From Bacteroidota bacterium (GTDB lineage Bacteria > Bacteroidota > Ignavibacteria > Kapaibacteriales > HRBIN21): a DNA stretch of 64,000 nt. Shown one piece after another: positions 16,959-24,810 of the stretch; position 1 is the stretch's first letter, and each line of letters begins with the position of its first letter. The position numbers and the translations under genes are program-made. Below the pieces are notes generated by a model. That model searched no databases. It was not told where the DNA came from and saw only the letters and a list, made by a program, of their open reading frames with translations. The DNA is taken from the NCBI GenBank assembly GCA_030550395.1, contig JAUQPL010000002.1, positions 60,792 through 124,791 on the forward strand. The letters are read 5' to 3'.

Positions 16959-17933
16959 ATGCCGCAGATGAGCTATTTAGAGGCAATCTCCGATGCCCTG
17001 CGGCAGGAGATGCGCCGCGATCCGACGGTTTTCCTCTTGGGGGAGGACATTGGTGTCTATGGCGGGGCATTTAAGGTCACGAAGAGTTTTGTAGCAGAGT
17101 TCGGGGAGAGGCGGGTTATAGACACTCCAATTTCAGAAGCTGCTATCATCGGGGCAGCTATTGGGGCGGCCCTCAATGGACTGCGCCCTGTAGCGGAGAT
17201 GCAGTATATTGACTTCGTCACAAATGGTTTCAATCAGCTGGTGAACGTTGCAGCAACAATTGCATACCGATGGGGGATCCCTGTTCCTATAGTCGTTCGG
17301 GGTCCTGCCGGTAGCGGGGTTGGAGGTGGACCGTTCCATTCACGCAATCCGGAAGCATGGTTTGCTCATACGCCAGGGCTGAAAGTGGTCTACCCTGCAT
17401 TTCCCGTTGATGCCAAAGGTTTGTTGATTGCAGCTATTCGTGACCCGAACCCTGTGATCTTCCTTGAGCACAAGGGGCTTTACCGCAAGATTCGTCAGGA
17501 GGTGCCGGATGGAGCTGACCCGATTCCTTTAGGAAAAGCTCGGTGCGTACGGACTGGAAGGGATGTAACGCTTGTTGCGTACGGTAGTGCGGTCCACTTG
17601 GCTTTGGAGGCTGCCCAACGGCTGTCCGATGAGGGCGTAGAAGCCGAGGTCTTAGACATACGGACGCTGGTGCCCTTTGATGAAGACACCGTGCTGGAGT
17701 CCGTGCGTCGGACGAATCGGGTTGTGATTATCCACGAAGCCAATCTCACCTGCGGTTTCGGGGCAGAGATTGCTGCCCGGATTGCAGAGAAAGCCTTTAC
17801 AGACCTTGATGGACCGGTTCTCCGGGTTGCTGCAGCTGATACGCCGATTCCTTTTGCCCCCTCGTTGGAGCAAGCAGTTCTGCCTTCGGTAGACCGAGTA
17901 CTGCGAGCGGTTCGGGAGTTGCTACGCTTTTGA
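16959..17933 (+). CDS. pdhB: 2-oxoacid (pyruvate) dehydrogenase E1 component, beta subunit
   Basis: The 324-residue protein matches E1-beta: MSYLEAISDALRQEM, FLLGEDIGVYGGAFK, DTPISEAAIIGAAIG, PAGSGVGGGPFHS and an FLEHKGLYR block. With an alpha subunit it uses ThDP to decarboxylate pyruvate (or a branched-chain oxoacid) and acylate lipoyl-E2. The alpha subunit is not adjacent. It follows nuoC by 10 bases. Pyruvate versus branched-chain specificity cannot be decided, so the symbol is provisional. Confidence 0.88.
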   Translation: MPQMSYLEAISDALRQEMRRDPTVFLLGEDIGVYGGAFKVTKSFVAEFGERRVIDTPISEAAIIGAAIGAALNGLRPVAEMQYIDFVTNGFNQLVNVAATIAYRWGIPVPIVVRGPAGSGVGGGPFHSRNPEAWFAHTPGLKVVYPAFPVDAKGLLIAAIRDPNPVIFLEHKGLYRKIRQEVPDGADPIPLGKARCVRTGRDVTLVAYGSAVHLALEAAQRLSDEGVEAEVLDIRTLVPFDEDTVLESVRRTNRVVIIHEANLTCGFGAEIAARIAEKAFTDLDGPVLRVAAADTPIPFAPSLEQAVLPSVDRVLRAVRELLRF

Positions 17934-17942
17934 AAGCGCAGT

Positions 17943-19067
17943 TTAGGAAGCAGGCACAAGGAGCTCGGTCCCTACCCGGATGGAGTGAACGCGTTGAGGG
18001 ATGTCACCGGGAAGGCGGTAGGGATCGGTAGCGGTGATGAAGGTTTGGACTCCATACGCTTCCAAGATGTTGACAACGGCTTGCGCGCGCATCTCGTCCA
18101 GTTCTCCAAATACATCGTCCAAGAGCATGACAGGGGTTTCGCCGTGGTGTTGGCGAATGTAGAGTAACTCTGCCAACTTTAGGCTCAGAAGCAGCGATTT
18201 ATGCTGTCCTTGGGATGCCGTCTCACGGGCAACCATTCCGTTGAGCAGGACAAGGAGTTCATCTTTCTGAGGACCAAAGAGAGTCATCCCCCGGCGGAGC
18301 TCCTCGGCTTCAACTTCTCGGGCGCGCTGCTGGAGGCAGGAGCAAATGTCTTCTACCCCACGCTCTAAGCATCCCGATGGGACGCCATCGGGAAGGTATC
18401 GCAATTGGATGTGCTCGGCAGGAGCGATGCGGCGGTGATGATCTTGCGCCAGGGGCTCAAATTCCTGGATAAAGCTCCACCGACGCCAAATCAGCTGTGC
18501 ACTCATCTGAACGAAAAGCTCTGTCCAGCTTTGCCATTGGGCGGAGAAGTTTGCCTCCATTTGGTGACGCTGTAAAAGGGAATTTCGCTGGCGCAGCGTG
18601 CGCCGATGTTCTAAGAGGAGTTCTAAGTATGGGCGACTACACTGGCTGAGCACCATGTCCAGAAAACGACGCCGTTCGTGCGGTGCCCCAGCGGTGATGC
18701 TCTTCAGTCCTGGAGTAAGCAGAACAATGGGGATAACGCCGACGAGCTCGCGTGGGGTTACAGTGTTTTTGTAAATAGAGCGGATCCGCTTTCCCTGCTC
18801 AGGGGCGTATTCTACTTCCACCCAGTATGGAACACCGATGTCAGCGTGTGCATCTAAGCGGACCCAATAGTGGGAGGAGCCCTGGCGCAGGAGAGCAGCG
18901 TCGGAACTGTCAAAGGCTTTACCCCATGCTGCAACGCAGATGGCTTCCAAAAGCGTCGTCTTTCCTGCGCCGTTCGGTCCCCACAGAAGATTGAGTCCAG
19001 ATGAGCACGGGAGAACAGCTGTGGAGTAAAGACGGAAGTTGCGCACCTGAATGCGCTCAATGACCAT
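17943..19067 (-). CDS. recF: DNA replication and repair protein RecF
   Basis: The 374-residue SMC-like ATPase has Walker A GPNGAGKTTLLEAI, a signature-type SQGQHKSLLLSLKLAE and Walker B PVMLLDDVFGELD. RecF loads RecA at single-strand gaps through RecOR. The start at 19067 gives the family's usual MVIERIQVRNFRLY opening; the frame runs on upstream toward dnaN. It lies 13 bases after dnaN, the classic dnaN-recF pairing, but dnaA and gyrB are not next to it. Confidence 0.93.
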   Translation of the reverse strand: MVIERIQVRNFRLYSTAVLPCSSGLNLLWGPNGAGKTTLLEAICVAAWGKAFDSSDAALLRQGSSHYWVRLDAHADIGVPYWVEVEYAPEQGKRIRSIYKNTVTPRELVGVIPIVLLTPGLKSITAGAPHERRRFLDMVLSQCSRPYLELLLEHRRTLRQRNSLLQRHQMEANFSAQWQSWTELFVQMSAQLIWRRWSFIQEFEPLAQDHHRRIAPAEHIQLRYLPDGVPSGCLERGVEDICSCLQQRAREVEAEELRRGMTLFGPQKDELLVLLNGMVARETASQGQHKSLLLSLKLAELLYIRQHHGETPVMLLDDVFGELDEMRAQAVVNILEAYGVQTFITATDPYRLPGDIPQRVHSIRVGTELLVPAS

Positions 19068-19080
19068 GACGCAGCGGAAA

Positions 19081-20199
19081 TCACAAGCGGACGGGCATAA
19101 CCACAGCAACCCAGGGAGACTGGAGCACAGGTCGGTCGGCTGACTCCGCCCACCGGATGACCGCTGGACGAGTCGGCTCGGTGAACTCCAGAAGGAGAGT
19201 ATCCTGTTGCGCTGCTTTCAAGACTTCGCTCAAGTATCTGGCGTTAAAGCCAATGAGGAAGTCATCCCCGTCGTACTGGCATGGGACGACTTCCCGTGCT
19301 CGGTCACCGCGCGACTCATCCTCTGCCTGGAGTTCTAAAGCGTTCGTCCGAAGCGCTAGGCGGACCACACGGATTTGCGCCGGGGAGAAAAGGGAGACTC
19401 GCTCCAGTGCTTTAAGCAACGGCAGGCGGCCGACGATGCAGCGCCGAGAGCTTGCCGCAGGGATCACTTGTTCGTAGGCGGGGAATTTCTCGCCGATGAG
19501 CTGGCAGACGAGGGTGAAGCGATGGTCTTCAAAGACAACGTGGGAGCTGTTCCAGCCAATCCGAATAGCCTTCTCCGCCCGACGGAGCAGTTCAGCCGCC
19601 TCAGCTGGGACGAGAAGGCTCCCCTCCTGATTCAGTTCCATGGGGGCATAGAGCCGGCTGAGGCGATAGCCGTCCGTTGCGACAGCGATAAAGGCATCGG
19701 GTCGGAACTCCCACAGGATGCCTGTCAGAGCCGGTCGGAGAGGCTCATCGGAAGCTGCAAACCGGACGTGGTGAATGATTTGCCCGATGACCTCTGCAGG
19801 GAGTTCTACAGCCAGTTGAGGAAGCTCTGTATCTTCGGGGAATTCCGTGGGGGACAGCCCGGAAATGGCATAGTGCCCGTAAGCTGTCTCTAATACCAGC
19901 GTTGTCCCTTCGCTCCGGAGCGAAATAGTCTCATCCCGCTCTAAGCTGCGGACGGTATCCCACAGGAGCTTTGCAGGAACGAGGGCTTCCCCTGTTCCCA
20001 CAAGGGATACGGGACAGCGAACAGTCATACGCTGACTTAAGTTCGTTGCGGTCAGATGGAGTGTCCCGTCCTGGGTTGCGCGTAGGTGTACGCATTCCAG
20101 TACCGGCGTAGTCGCTCGGCTGGGGATAACAGGGTGGAGCAGAGCGAGAGCTTCGTAGAGGTCAGCCGCCGGACAATGGACGTGAATTCCTGATGCCAT
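19081..20199 (-). CDS. dnaN: DNA polymerase III beta sliding clamp
   Basis: The 372-residue product shows three clamp-like repeats, with IPSRATTPVLECVHLRA, the middle FIAVATDGYRLSRLY block and a C-terminal VAVVMPVRL strand (the family's PMR(L) end). It forms the processivity ring for the replicative polymerase. The frame remains open to 21306, but ATG 20199 matches the normal N-terminus and the remainder overlaps psd/pssA. A TAAGTTTG element lies about 52 bases upstream. Confidence 0.93.
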   Translation of the reverse strand: MASGIHVHCPAADLYEALALLHPVIPSRATTPVLECVHLRATQDGTLHLTATNLSQRMTVRCPVSLVGTGEALVPAKLLWDTVRSLERDETISLRSEGTTLVLETAYGHYAISGLSPTEFPEDTELPQLAVELPAEVIGQIIHHVRFAASDEPLRPALTGILWEFRPDAFIAVATDGYRLSRLYAPMELNQEGSLLVPAEAAELLRRAEKAIRIGWNSSHVVFEDHRFTLVCQLIGEKFPAYEQVIPAASSRRCIVGRLPLLKALERVSLFSPAQIRVVRLALRTNALELQAEDESRGDRAREVVPCQYDGDDFLIGFNARYLSEVLKAAQQDTLLLEFTEPTRPAVIRWAESADRPVLQSPWVAVVMPVRL

Positions 20200-20250
20200 G
20201 GGACAAGCACCCGTTGGTGGAACGCAACTGAGCGAGGTTGTATCGCAATG

Positions 20251-20258
20251 CAAACTTA
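20251..20258 (-). promoter_or_regulatory. Probable -7 element for dnaN-recF
   Basis: Read on the minus strand this is TAAGTTTG, fitting TAnnTTTG. The predicted start near 20244 leaves a leader of about 45 bases before ATG 20199. Confidence 0.45.
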
Positions 20259-20301
20259 CAAACTCCCCTGGGGCAGAGCATTCGCCTGAAGATGGACGGC
20301 G

Positions 20302-20309
20302 TAATTTTG
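20302..20309 (+). promoter_or_regulatory. Probable promoter -7 element for psd-pssA
   Basis: Exact TAATTTTG, followed by a GTAGG context, with the predicted start near 20316 and ATG at 20333. A weak TTCG lies 17 bases upstream at 20281-20284. It is divergent from the dnaN element 44 bases away. Confidence 0.6.
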
Positions 20310-20332
20310 TAGGCCAATCGGCTGATGCGGAG

Positions 20333-21049
20333 ATGCCATTGATAACGCCGTATGGGCGGGATAATGCTGTTGTGCTGCTTGGGATTTCGGTGCTGATAGC
20401 CGGCGGAGGAATTGCCATGGGTGAGGCGCTGGGATGGGGGCTTGGGATTGGGGGTGGGCTATTAGCGGGGTTGACACTTTGGTTTTTTCGTGATCCCGAG
20501 CGTGCTCTGCCGCCGGAAGCTGGGCGTGAGGGGGCCATTGTTGCACCGGCAGATGGGCAAATTGTCCAACTCTGTCGTCGAACGGAGCCGGAGTTCATTA
20601 GGGGAGAAGCTGTCCAGATAAGCATCTTTCTTTCCGTGCTGGACGTGCATGTGAATAGAATTCCGGTCTCTGGCGTCGTGCGTCTGTGCCGGTATATACC
20701 AGGGCGTTTCCGTGCGGCGTTCCGTCCGGAGGCATCGTGGCAGAACGAGCAAATGCTCATTGGAATTGAAAGCTCAAATGGGCGGGTGCTGTTCAAGCAA
20801 ATCACGGGGGTGTTAGCTCGCAGGATTGTGTGTACACTGCACGAAGGGCAAGCGGTTCGGGCGGGAGAACGGTTTGGGATGATGAAATTCGGTTCCCGCA
20901 TAGACATTTTTCTCCCTGCTGAGCGGGTACACATCCTGGTTCGGGAGCGGATGCGTGTCCGGGCGGGAGAAACAATTATCGGGTATCTGCTACCGCGGAC
21001 AGATGACGCAGAGAGGCGGCATGAGCAGGAGGGTTGTGGAGTGCGATGA
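20333..21049 (+). CDS. psd: Phosphatidylserine decarboxylase, short form
   Basis: The 238-residue protein is the short (type II, Psd-A-like) form. It has two N-terminal hydrophobic segments, then IVAPADGQIV, DVHVNRIPVSG and the self-cleavage site KFGSR, where Gly187-Ser188 would be cut to give the pyruvoyl group. It converts phosphatidylserine to phosphatidylethanolamine at the inner membrane. The frame is open upstream to 20198, but ATG 20333 follows the promoter by the right distance. It overlaps pssA by four bases. Confidence 0.92.
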   Translation: MPLITPYGRDNAVVLLGISVLIAGGGIAMGEALGWGLGIGGGLLAGLTLWFFRDPERALPPEAGREGAIVAPADGQIVQLCRRTEPEFIRGEAVQISIFLSVLDVHVNRIPVSGVVRLCRYIPGRFRAAFRPEASWQNEQMLIGIESSNGRVLFKQITGVLARRIVCTLHEGQAVRAGERFGMMKFGSRIDIFLPAERVHILVRERMRVRAGETIIGYLLPRTDDAERRHEQEGCGVR

Positions 21050-21789
21050 GAATTTTCCGTTATGGGGTACCTCATCTGTTCACCTTGGCGAACCTTTTTT
21101 CTGGTTTCCATGCGATTGTCCTCATTGCTCAGCATCGGCTGCTGGAAGGGTTTGGTTTCATCGTGCTGGCAGCGCTCTTTGATATGCTCGATGGTGTTCT
21201 CTCCCGTGCCATTGGGGTGGCATCGGAGTTCGGGGTGGAGCTGGATTCGCTCAGCGACATAGTTTCCTTTGGAGTGGCACCGGCATATCTTCTCTGGGAG
21301 GCTCATTTCCGGGGGCTTGGTGGAGTGGGGATGCTCCTGGCGGCTCTTCCAGCGCTGGCGGGCGCTCTGCGGTTAGCGCGCTTTAATGTGCAGTTGAGCA
21401 CTTTGGCTGATAAAACTGCCTTTATTGGACTTCCGATTCCAGCAGCGGCGCTTACGCTGAGCTCCTACGTGGTTTTCTTCCATACCCGGGGAGTGCCGGC
21501 ACCGTGGGATACAGCTGTATTGGTGGGCTTGGTGTTGATGGTGGCGGGGCTGATGATAAGCCGGGTTCCTTTTCCCAACGTACCCCGCTATAGCCGGCGT
21601 TTTATGCGTCAACATCCGGTAGAGACGGTCGTCTTTACCATCGGTGTCTTGGTGGTATTAGTGACGCAGGGGCGCGCTCTGTTCCCGCTACTGATGGTGT
21701 ATATTGTCGGTAGTCTTCTGCGAGAAGGGCTGTCCCGAAGAAAGCGCCGTAGAGCGGAGGAAGAAGATGTGGAAAGCGTGACGGAATAG
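21046..21789 (+). CDS. pssA: CDP-diacylglycerol-serine O-phosphatidyltransferase
   Basis: The 247-residue polytopic membrane protein carries the CDP-alcohol phosphotransferase motif: DMLDGVLSR, then GVELDSLSD. It makes phosphatidylserine from CDP-diacylglycerol and serine, feeding the psd product encoded just upstream. ATG 21046 overlaps the psd stop (ATGA) and has AGGAGGG upstream; a TTG at 21034 is less likely. A basic tail (SRRKRRRAEEEDVE) ends the protein. Confidence 0.92.
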   Translation: MRIFRYGVPHLFTLANLFSGFHAIVLIAQHRLLEGFGFIVLAALFDMLDGVLSRAIGVASEFGVELDSLSDIVSFGVAPAYLLWEAHFRGLGGVGMLLAALPALAGALRLARFNVQLSTLADKTAFIGLPIPAAALTLSSYVVFFHTRGVPAPWDTAVLVGLVLMVAGLMISRVPFPNVPRYSRRFMRQHPVETVVFTIGVLVVLVTQGRALFPLLMVYIVGSLLREGLSRRKRRRAEEEDVESVTE

Positions 21790-21795
21790 CGTCTC

Positions 21796-22077
21796 ATGGA
21801 GCGTTTCCGGGTTGCTGTCGTAGTGACGATACGTCGTTCTATTGCCGATGTTCAAGGAATGACTGTGGAACAGGCACTCCATGCTATTGGCTTCCCGATG
21901 ATTGAGGATGTGCGGATTGGCAAGTACGTAGAGATGTTGGTAACCGCTGCCTCTGCCGAAGAAGCTCGGGCATATGTCGAGCAAGCATGCCAACAACTGC
22001 TGGCAAATCCGGTCATAGAGGACTACCGTGTCATGTTCGCTGTGCCTATTGCTACCGAAGCGGAGCAGCAGGGATGA
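21796..22077 (+). CDS. purS: Phosphoribosylformylglycinamidine synthase subunit PurS
   Basis: The 93-residue product fits PurS in length and pattern: [21 protein letters not shown], a VRIGKYVEM strand and a C-terminal NPVIEDYRV. PurS bridges the PurL and PurQ subunits in the fourth step of purine synthesis. It overlaps purQ by four bases (ATGA). purL is not in the window. Confidence 0.92.
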   Translation: MERFRVAVVVTIRRSIADVQGMTVEQALHAIGFPMIEDVRIGKYVEMLVTAASAEEARAYVEQACQQLLANPVIEDYRVMFAVPIATEAEQQG

Positions 22078-22793
22078 AGTTCGGTATCGTCATCTTTCCG
22101 GGTTCCAATTGCGATTGGGATGCGTACTGGGCGGTACGCTCTGGGTTGGGTGCACAGGCGGAGTTTCTCTGGCACAAGGAAGAGACAATCCCAGGGGATA
22201 TTGACTGCCTTATCCTGCCGGGGGGGTTCTCGTACGGAGACTATTTGCGCAGTGGTGCCATTGCACGGTTTTCTCCAATCATGAAGGCTGTAGTGCGGTT
22301 CGCCCAAGCTGGTGGGCTGGTGCTGGGGATTTGCAATGGCTTTCAAATCCTCTGCGAAGCGGGGCTTTTGCCGGGAGCTTTCTTGCGGAATCGGGGTCTC
22401 CGCTTCATTTGCCGTCCGGTGTTCCTGCGGGTGGAGCGTTCGGATACGCCATTTACGAATGCTGTTCCAGTAGGGACTGTGCTCCGCATCCCAATTGCCC
22501 ATGGGGAAGGCAATTACTATGTGGAACCGTCAGTGGTACGGGAGTTAGAGGACCGAGGGCAGATTCTATTCCGCTACTGTGACGCTGCAGGGCAGGTAAC
22601 GGAGGCTGCCAATCCGAATGGGTCGGTGGCAAATATTGCAGGCATTCTGAATCGTGAGGGGAATGTCTTAGGTATGATGCCCCATCCGGAGCGGGCTTGT
22701 GAAGCGTTGCTGGGAAGCACGGATGGACTCTATCTATTCCGTTCCCTTCAGCAGTACAGGATGTCAGCTGTTGCAACTTCAGTAGTTTCATAG
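22074..22793 (+). CDS. purQ: Phosphoribosylformylglycinamidine synthase glutaminase subunit
   Basis: The 239-residue class I glutamine amidotransferase has the opening [15 protein letters not shown], the nucleophile motif [11 protein letters not shown] and the His/Glu pair in [10 protein letters not shown]. It supplies ammonia to PurL for FGAR to FGAM conversion. ATG 22074 overlaps the purS stop. Confidence 0.94.
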   Translation: MKFGIVIFPGSNCDWDAYWAVRSGLGAQAEFLWHKEETIPGDIDCLILPGGFSYGDYLRSGAIARFSPIMKAVVRFAQAGGLVLGICNGFQILCEAGLLPGAFLRNRGLRFICRPVFLRVERSDTPFTNAVPVGTVLRIPIAHGEGNYYVEPSVVRELEDRGQILFRYCDAAGQVTEAANPNGSVANIAGILNREGNVLGMMPHPERACEALLGSTDGLYLFRSLQQYRMSAVATSVVS

Positions 22794-22809
22794 CGCGGGG
22801 ACAACCGCA

Positions 22810-23040
22810 ATGTTTGGCATTGGACCGACGGAGCTGCTACTGATTGCTTTGGTCCTGCTCCTGCTGTTCGGGGGTCGGAAAATCCCTGAACTGATGCGAG
22901 GATTGGGATCGGGCATTCGGGAGTTCAAGCGAGCAGCGTCCATTGACGAGGATGTTGCGCGCTCTGAATTACCGAAGTCTGCCTCAGCGGGGCAATCTTC
23001 GTCTGTGCAGCCGTTGCAGAAGGAGAAGGGCACAGAGTGA
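22810..23040 (+). CDS. tatA: Twin-arginine translocase subunit TatA
   Basis: The 76-residue protein has one N-terminal membrane helix ([15 protein letters not shown]), the conserved [20 protein letters not shown] hinge and amphipathic helix, and a polar tail. It forms the pore-like element of the Tat pathway for folded proteins. It overlaps the next Tat gene by one base. tatC is not nearby. Confidence 0.9.
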   Translation: MFGIGPTELLLIALVLLLLFGGRKIPELMRGLGSGIREFKRAASIDEDVARSELPKSASAGQSSSVQPLQKEKGTE

Positions 23041-23285
23041 TGTTTGACGTTGGTGGAGGTGAGCTGCTGCTTATCATATTGGCGGTTCTACTCCTTTTCG
23101 GACCGAAGCACTTGCCGGAGTTATCCCGGACGTTGGGTAAGGGATGGCGGCAGTTGCAGAAGGCGCAGGAGGAATTGCGGCAGCAGCTTCGGGAGCTTTC
23201 CGCCGAGATCGTTGAGCCATCATCTCCTGGTGAGCGGCAGCAGCTGTCTGCGCGGATGTCTTCCTCGGCTCGGGACAGACGATGA
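23040..23285 (+). CDS. tatB: Second TatA/TatB-type subunit
   Basis: The 81-residue protein starts [21 protein letters not shown], followed by PKHLPELSRTLGKGWRQLQK and a coiled-coil-like LRQQLRELSAEI segment. The 'GPKHLPEL' hinge is shared by TatB-like and TatA-like proteins; the position behind tatA suggests the TatB role. ATG 23040 shares its A with the tatA stop. The last bases overlap gatA (ATGA). Confidence 0.75.
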   Translation: MFDVGGGELLLIILAVLLLFGPKHLPELSRTLGKGWRQLQKAQEELRQQLRELSAEIVEPSSPGERQQLSARMSSSARDRR

Positions 23286-24727
23286 CATATGCAGAATTCC
23301 GACATCGTCGGCAACGGGGGGAATTCCGCTGCCGACAGGTAGTGGAGGAGTTTTTGCAGCGGATTGAACGTCAGCGGGGGCTCAATGCTTTCATTACCAT
23401 CTCGGCAGAGCAAGCCCTTCAGGCAGCAGAGGAGAGCGACGCTCGCTTTGACTCTGGGAGTCCACGCTTGTTGGAAGGATGTGTGGTTGCCGTTAAGGAC
23501 AATATCTCCACCCGTGGAATCCGGACAACGTGTGCTTCTAGCATTTTGGAAAATTTCGTTCCCGTCTACGATGCCACAGCAGTAGAGCGGCTCAAGGCGG
23601 CGGGGGCGATCATCATTGGCAAGGCGAACATGGACGAGTTCGCCATGGGTTCGTCAAACGAATATTCAGCATTTGGAGCTGCACGAAATCCGCACAACCC
23701 AGATTATGTTCCCGGTGGTTCTTCGGGCGGCTCTGCGGTAGCTGTGGCAGCTCGGCTCTGCCACGTTGCCCTAGGGTCGGATACAGGTGGTTCTGTTCGG
23801 CAGCCAGCCTCTTTCTGTGGTGTTGTGGGCTTTAAGCCTAGCTATGGGCGTGTTTCCCGTTATGGCTTAGTCGCCTTCGCATCTTCGTTGGACCAGATTG
23901 GAATCCTTGCCCATACGGTGGAAGATACGGCTCTGCTTTTCAGTGTCATCTCAGGGCATGATCCACGCGATGCAACGACCCTTCCGGAACCCCCTGTCCA
24001 GAGTTCCCTGAACGAAGGACCGACGGTAGAGGAGCTCGTTGTTGGTGTTTTACCGCGATCGGTTCTCCAAGAGTGCCATCCGGAGGTGTGGGCGTGCTAT
24101 GAGCATTGCAGGAATGCCCTCCAAGAGGCAGGGGCACAGATTGTAGTGGTGGAGATTCCCTTTAGCCATGCATGGGTACCGGCATACTATGTGATTGCAA
24201 CAGCGGAAGCCTCCTCCAATTTAGCACGCTACGATGGGGTGCGGTATGGGTTCCGAGCGTCAACGGAGGAAGGAGAGGACATTATTACTGCCACCCGAAC
24301 GCAAGGGTTCGGTGCTGAGGTCAAACGTCGTATCATGCTTGGTACATACGTTCTTTCGGCAGGCTATTACGATGCCTACTATCGCAAGGCTCTCAAGGCA
24401 CGTCGTCTGATTGCGGAGGCGTATGCTCGCGTCTTCACGATGGTCCACATGCTCCTACTTCCGACTTCGCCGGTACCTCCGTTTCGCCTTGGGGAACGCA
24501 TAGAGGATCCAATTGCAATGTATCTGTCCGACCTTTTCACTGTCTCAGCGAACTTAGCCGGGATTCCGGCAATTAGCGTGCCGGCTGGCAAGAGTTCGGA
24601 AGGGCTTCCAATTGGGATGCAGCTACAGGCGGCCTACGGGGCCGATGCGCGCCTGCTGTACTATGCCCATTTGTGTTCGCGGCTGTGGGGGAGCGGTAGT
24701 GGGACGGAATATCCTGCTTTCGAGTGA
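23282..24727 (+). CDS. gatA: Aspartyl/glutamyl-tRNA amidotransferase subunit A
   Basis: The 481-residue amidase-signature enzyme has the catalytic Lys in VVAVKDNIS, the glycine-rich PGGSSGGSAVAVAA segment with the cis-Ser, and the nucleophile Ser in SDTGGSVRQPAS. With GatB and GatC it converts Glu-tRNA(Gln) or Asp-tRNA(Asn) to the amide. It overlaps the Tat gene by four bases. This pathway agrees with the need to make Gln-tRNA for the tRNA-Gln at 61123. gatB and gatC are elsewhere. Confidence 0.93.
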   Translation: MTYAEFRHRRQRGEFRCRQVVEEFLQRIERQRGLNAFITISAEQALQAAEESDARFDSGSPRLLEGCVVAVKDNISTRGIRTTCASSILENFVPVYDATAVERLKAAGAIIIGKANMDEFAMGSSNEYSAFGAARNPHNPDYVPGGSSGGSAVAVAARLCHVALGSDTGGSVRQPASFCGVVGFKPSYGRVSRYGLVAFASSLDQIGILAHTVEDTALLFSVISGHDPRDATTLPEPPVQSSLNEGPTVEELVVGVLPRSVLQECHPEVWACYEHCRNALQEAGAQIVVVEIPFSHAWVPAYYVIATAEASSNLARYDGVRYGFRASTEEGEDIITATRTQGFGAEVKRRIMLGTYVLSAGYYDAYYRKALKARRLIAEAYARVFTMVHMLLLPTSPVPPFRLGERIEDPIAMYLSDLFTVSANLAGIPAISVPAGKSSEGLPIGMQLQAAYGADARLLYYAHLCSRLWGSGSGTEYPAFE

Positions 24728-24752
24728 TTTGTTTCGTCATTGCTGCCGTGGC

Positions 24753-24784
24753 TTGAAGAGGCGCTCTGGAAATCCGTAACTTTA
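24753..24784 (+). promoter_or_regulatory. Possible promoter of lnt (-33 and -7)
   Basis: TTG (24753-24755) lies 21 bases before TAACTTTA (24777-24784), close to the TTTG/TAnnTTTG pair of Bacteroidota promoters. The start codon at 24811 lies 26 bases further on. Confidence 0.45.
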
Positions 24785-24810
24785 CATCTTTTGACGGTGC
24801 ATTTTCGTGG

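Noticed and set aside
19067..20333. Replication origin near dnaN-recF.
   Set aside because: No dnaA, no cluster of DnaA boxes and little intergenic space are visible.
20200..21306. N-terminal extension of DnaN by ~370 residues on the minus strand.
   Set aside because: It is an open frame antisense to psd and pssA with no domain content. DnaN has its normal start at 20199.
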